Source of the DNA: Sulfurovum sp.
GTDB taxonomy: Bacteria; Campylobacterota; Campylobacteria; Campylobacterales; Sulfurovaceae
Assembly: GCA_027083995.1 (NCBI GenBank)
Contig: JALWME010000071.1
Location: forward strand, 1-5,253
Direction of reading: 5' to 3'
Length of the DNA stretch: 5,253 nucleotides
The position numbers and the translations under genes were made by a program. A model generated the notes under the pieces. It had not been told where the DNA came from and searched no databases. It saw nothing but the letters and a program-made list of their open reading frames with translations. Of the stretch, positions 3,992-5,253 are shown piece after piece; position 1 is the first letter of the stretch; each line of letters opens with the position of its first letter.

Positions 3992-5253
3992 GTGATAAAG
4001 ATGCCAACACTTCAGGGGTCTGACCCTGAAGTAAAACGACAAGAGATAAAAGCCTATTTTCAATATTGCTACAAACGTTATGAGTCTCTTTTTGATATGG
4101 TCACTGATAAAGAAGCATACTTTAAAAAAGCAGACCACTTACGACATCCCATCATTTTTTACTACGGGCATACTGCCACATTTTTTATCAATAAATTTAT
4201 ATTAGCCAAAATGATAGATGAACGCATTGATCCTGAGCTGGAGTCTATTTTTGCTGTAGGTGTGGATGAGATGTCCTGGGACGACTTAAATGATAAGCAT
4301 TATGACTGGCCTAGCCTAGAGGAGACACAATATTATCGTGATAGGGTCTATGCTATTGTCAATGACACGATAGATAAACTTTCTCTGGAACTTCCTATCA
4401 CAGAAGATTCACCTTGGTGGGTTGTTATGATGGGTATAGAACATGAAAACATACATCTTGAAACCTCTTCAGTGCTTATACGACAGCTCCCTTTTAATAC
4501 AGTAAAAGAGACTGCATACTGGAAAGAGTGTACACAGTATGGTGAAGCACCTGAAAATGTGTTCCTACAGGTACAAGCTGGTGTAGTTTCACTGGGTAAA
4601 GGTAAAGATGCCAAACTTTTTGGTTGGGATAATGAGTATGGGCATCATGAAGCTAGTGTACCTGCCTTTAAAGCTGCTAAATATTTGACATCCAATGCTG
4701 AGTATTTAGCATTTGTGAAAGAGGGTGGCTATACCAATGATAATTTTTGGTGTAGTGAAGGCAAAGCATGGAGAGAGTATTCTATGTCAAGATACCCTCT
4801 ATTTTGGATAGAAAAAGAGGATGGTTATTATCTTCGTACAGTAAGTCGAGAGATACCTCTGCCTCTAAATTGGCCAGTAGAAGTAAACCACTTGGAAGCA
4901 ACAGCTTTTTGTAAGTGGAAGAGTCAAAAACTTGGGCTAGATATCACTTTACCGACAGAAGATGAGTATATGCGTTTATGTGAGGTAAGCAGGGTACCTT
5001 CTTATACACAATGGACAAGTGAAGAGAAAAGTATTGCAAATATTAACTTGGAAAAGTTTGCATCTGCCACTCCTGTAGATAGCTATAAACATGGCGGGTT
5101 TTATGATGTCATTGGTAATGTTTGGCAGTGGTCACGTACAGCCATGTACCCTTTTGAGGGCTTTAAGGTGCATCCTGTTTATGATGACTTTACCGTACCA
5201 ACTTTTGATGGGAAACACAACCTTATCAATGGAGGCTCATGGATTAGCTGCGG
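3992..5253 (+). CDS. ovoA: 5-histidylcysteine sulfoxide synthase OvoA-like, N-terminal part (3' end outside window)
   Basis: OvoA is a non-haem iron enzyme that joins cysteine and histidine with O2 to give 5-histidylcysteine sulfoxide, the first step towards the redox thiol ovothiol. The frame is open for 420 codons to the right edge. The N-terminal DinB-like domain shows RHPIIFYYGH (51-60) and GIEHENIHLET (149-159), giving the iron ligands His60, His151 and His155 by analogy with EgtB. FAVGVDEMSWDDLN (87-100) is typical of OvoA rather than EgtB. The formylglycine-enzyme-like domain starts near 190 and includes FGWDNEYG (210-217), NWPVEVNHLEA near the middle, GNVWQW (375-380), VHPVYDDF and NGGSW (413-417). 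Whether the C-terminal methyltransferase domain of full-length OvoA (about 700 residues) is present cannot be seen. The start is taken as GTG at 3992. No cotranscribed partner such as OvoB is visible. Confidence 0.9.
   Translation, partial: MIKMPTLQGSDPEVKRQEIKAYFQYCYKRYESLFDMVTDKEAYFKKADHLRHPIIFYYGHTATFFINKFILAKMIDERIDPELESIFAVGVDEMSWDDLNDKHYDWPSLEETQYYRDRVYAIVNDTIDKLSLELPITEDSPWWVVMMGIEHENIHLETSSVLIRQLPFNTVKETAYWKECTQYGEAPENVFLQVQAGVVSLGKGKDAKLFGWDNEYGHHEASVPAFKAAKYLTSNAEYLAFVKEGGYTNDNFWCSEGKAWREYSMSRYPLFWIEKEDGYYLRTVSREIPLPLNWPVEVNHLEATAFCKWKSQKLGLDITLPTEDEYMRLCEVSRVPSYTQWTSEEKSIANINLEKFASATPVDSYKHGGFYDVIGNVWQWSRTAMYPFEGFKVHPVYDDFTVPTFDGKHNLINGGSWISC
4009..4032 (+). repeat. Perfect 9-bp inverted repeat inside the start of ovoA
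   Basis: ACTTCAGGG and CCCTGAAGT flank the 6-nt loop GTCTGA. The hairpin lies 17 nt after the first base of the GTG start and covers codons 6-14. The GGGTC-T-GACCC heart resembles palindromes of REP-like elements linked to Y1 transposases. However, the residues encoded (GSDPEVKR region) fit what I recall of the OvoA N-terminus, so the palindrome may simply be native coding sequence. Confidence 0.6.

Noticed and set aside
4348..4614. Minus-strand ORF inside ovoA
   Set aside because: It lies opposite the iron-ligand region of a well-recognised OvoA reading frame and shows no features of its own.

Overview
The window looks like chromosomal DNA of a Campylobacterota (Epsilonproteobacteria) organism, probably a Sulfurovum- or Sulfurimonas-like sulfur/hydrogen oxidiser. 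The evidence is AT-rich coding DNA, an lnt gene divergent from yajC-secD-secF (an order I recall from Campylobacterales), a small membrane protein resembling family DUF6394, and an OvoA-type enzyme. The genus is inference from remembered gene order and protein style; no search was run.

Layout. Bases 1-388 (minus strand) hold the N-terminal 129 codons of apolipoprotein N-acyltransferase (lnt), starting at TTG and cut off by the window edge. Its start lies 11 bp from the divergent yajC start, and the two ribosome binding sites are interleaved. yajC (400-684), secD (671-2251) and secF (2252-3223) form a tight operon: yajC and secD overlap by 14 nt, and the secF ATG directly follows the secD stop. 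They encode the accessory SecDF-YajC complex, which uses the proton motive force to help the Sec translocon.

Bases 3191-3591 are the unusual part. The last ten codons of secF begin a 127-bp unit that is tandemly repeated: two units with 125/127 identity, then a third diverged copy of the secF tail. Each unit carries, after the secF stop, a small two-hairpin element with a conserved core (AGCTTYAGTGAG followed by AKGAATTTG), then a ribosome binding site and an ATG. In units 1 and 2 that ATG opens a 13-codon ORF that re-encodes the SecF C-terminus. After the third tail, a diverged version of the same two-hairpin element forms the leader of the next real gene (3592-3930), a DUF6394-like membrane protein. 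One reading is that the leader of the downstream gene, together with the secF tail, has been duplicated in tandem. Whether the element is regulatory RNA, a mobile repeat or an inert duplication cannot be decided here.

Bases 3992-5253 encode the first 420 residues of an OvoA-like 5-histidylcysteine sulfoxide synthase (ovothiol pathway), cut by the right edge. Its GTG start is set by a good ribosome binding site. A perfect 9-bp inverted repeat lies inside its first codons.
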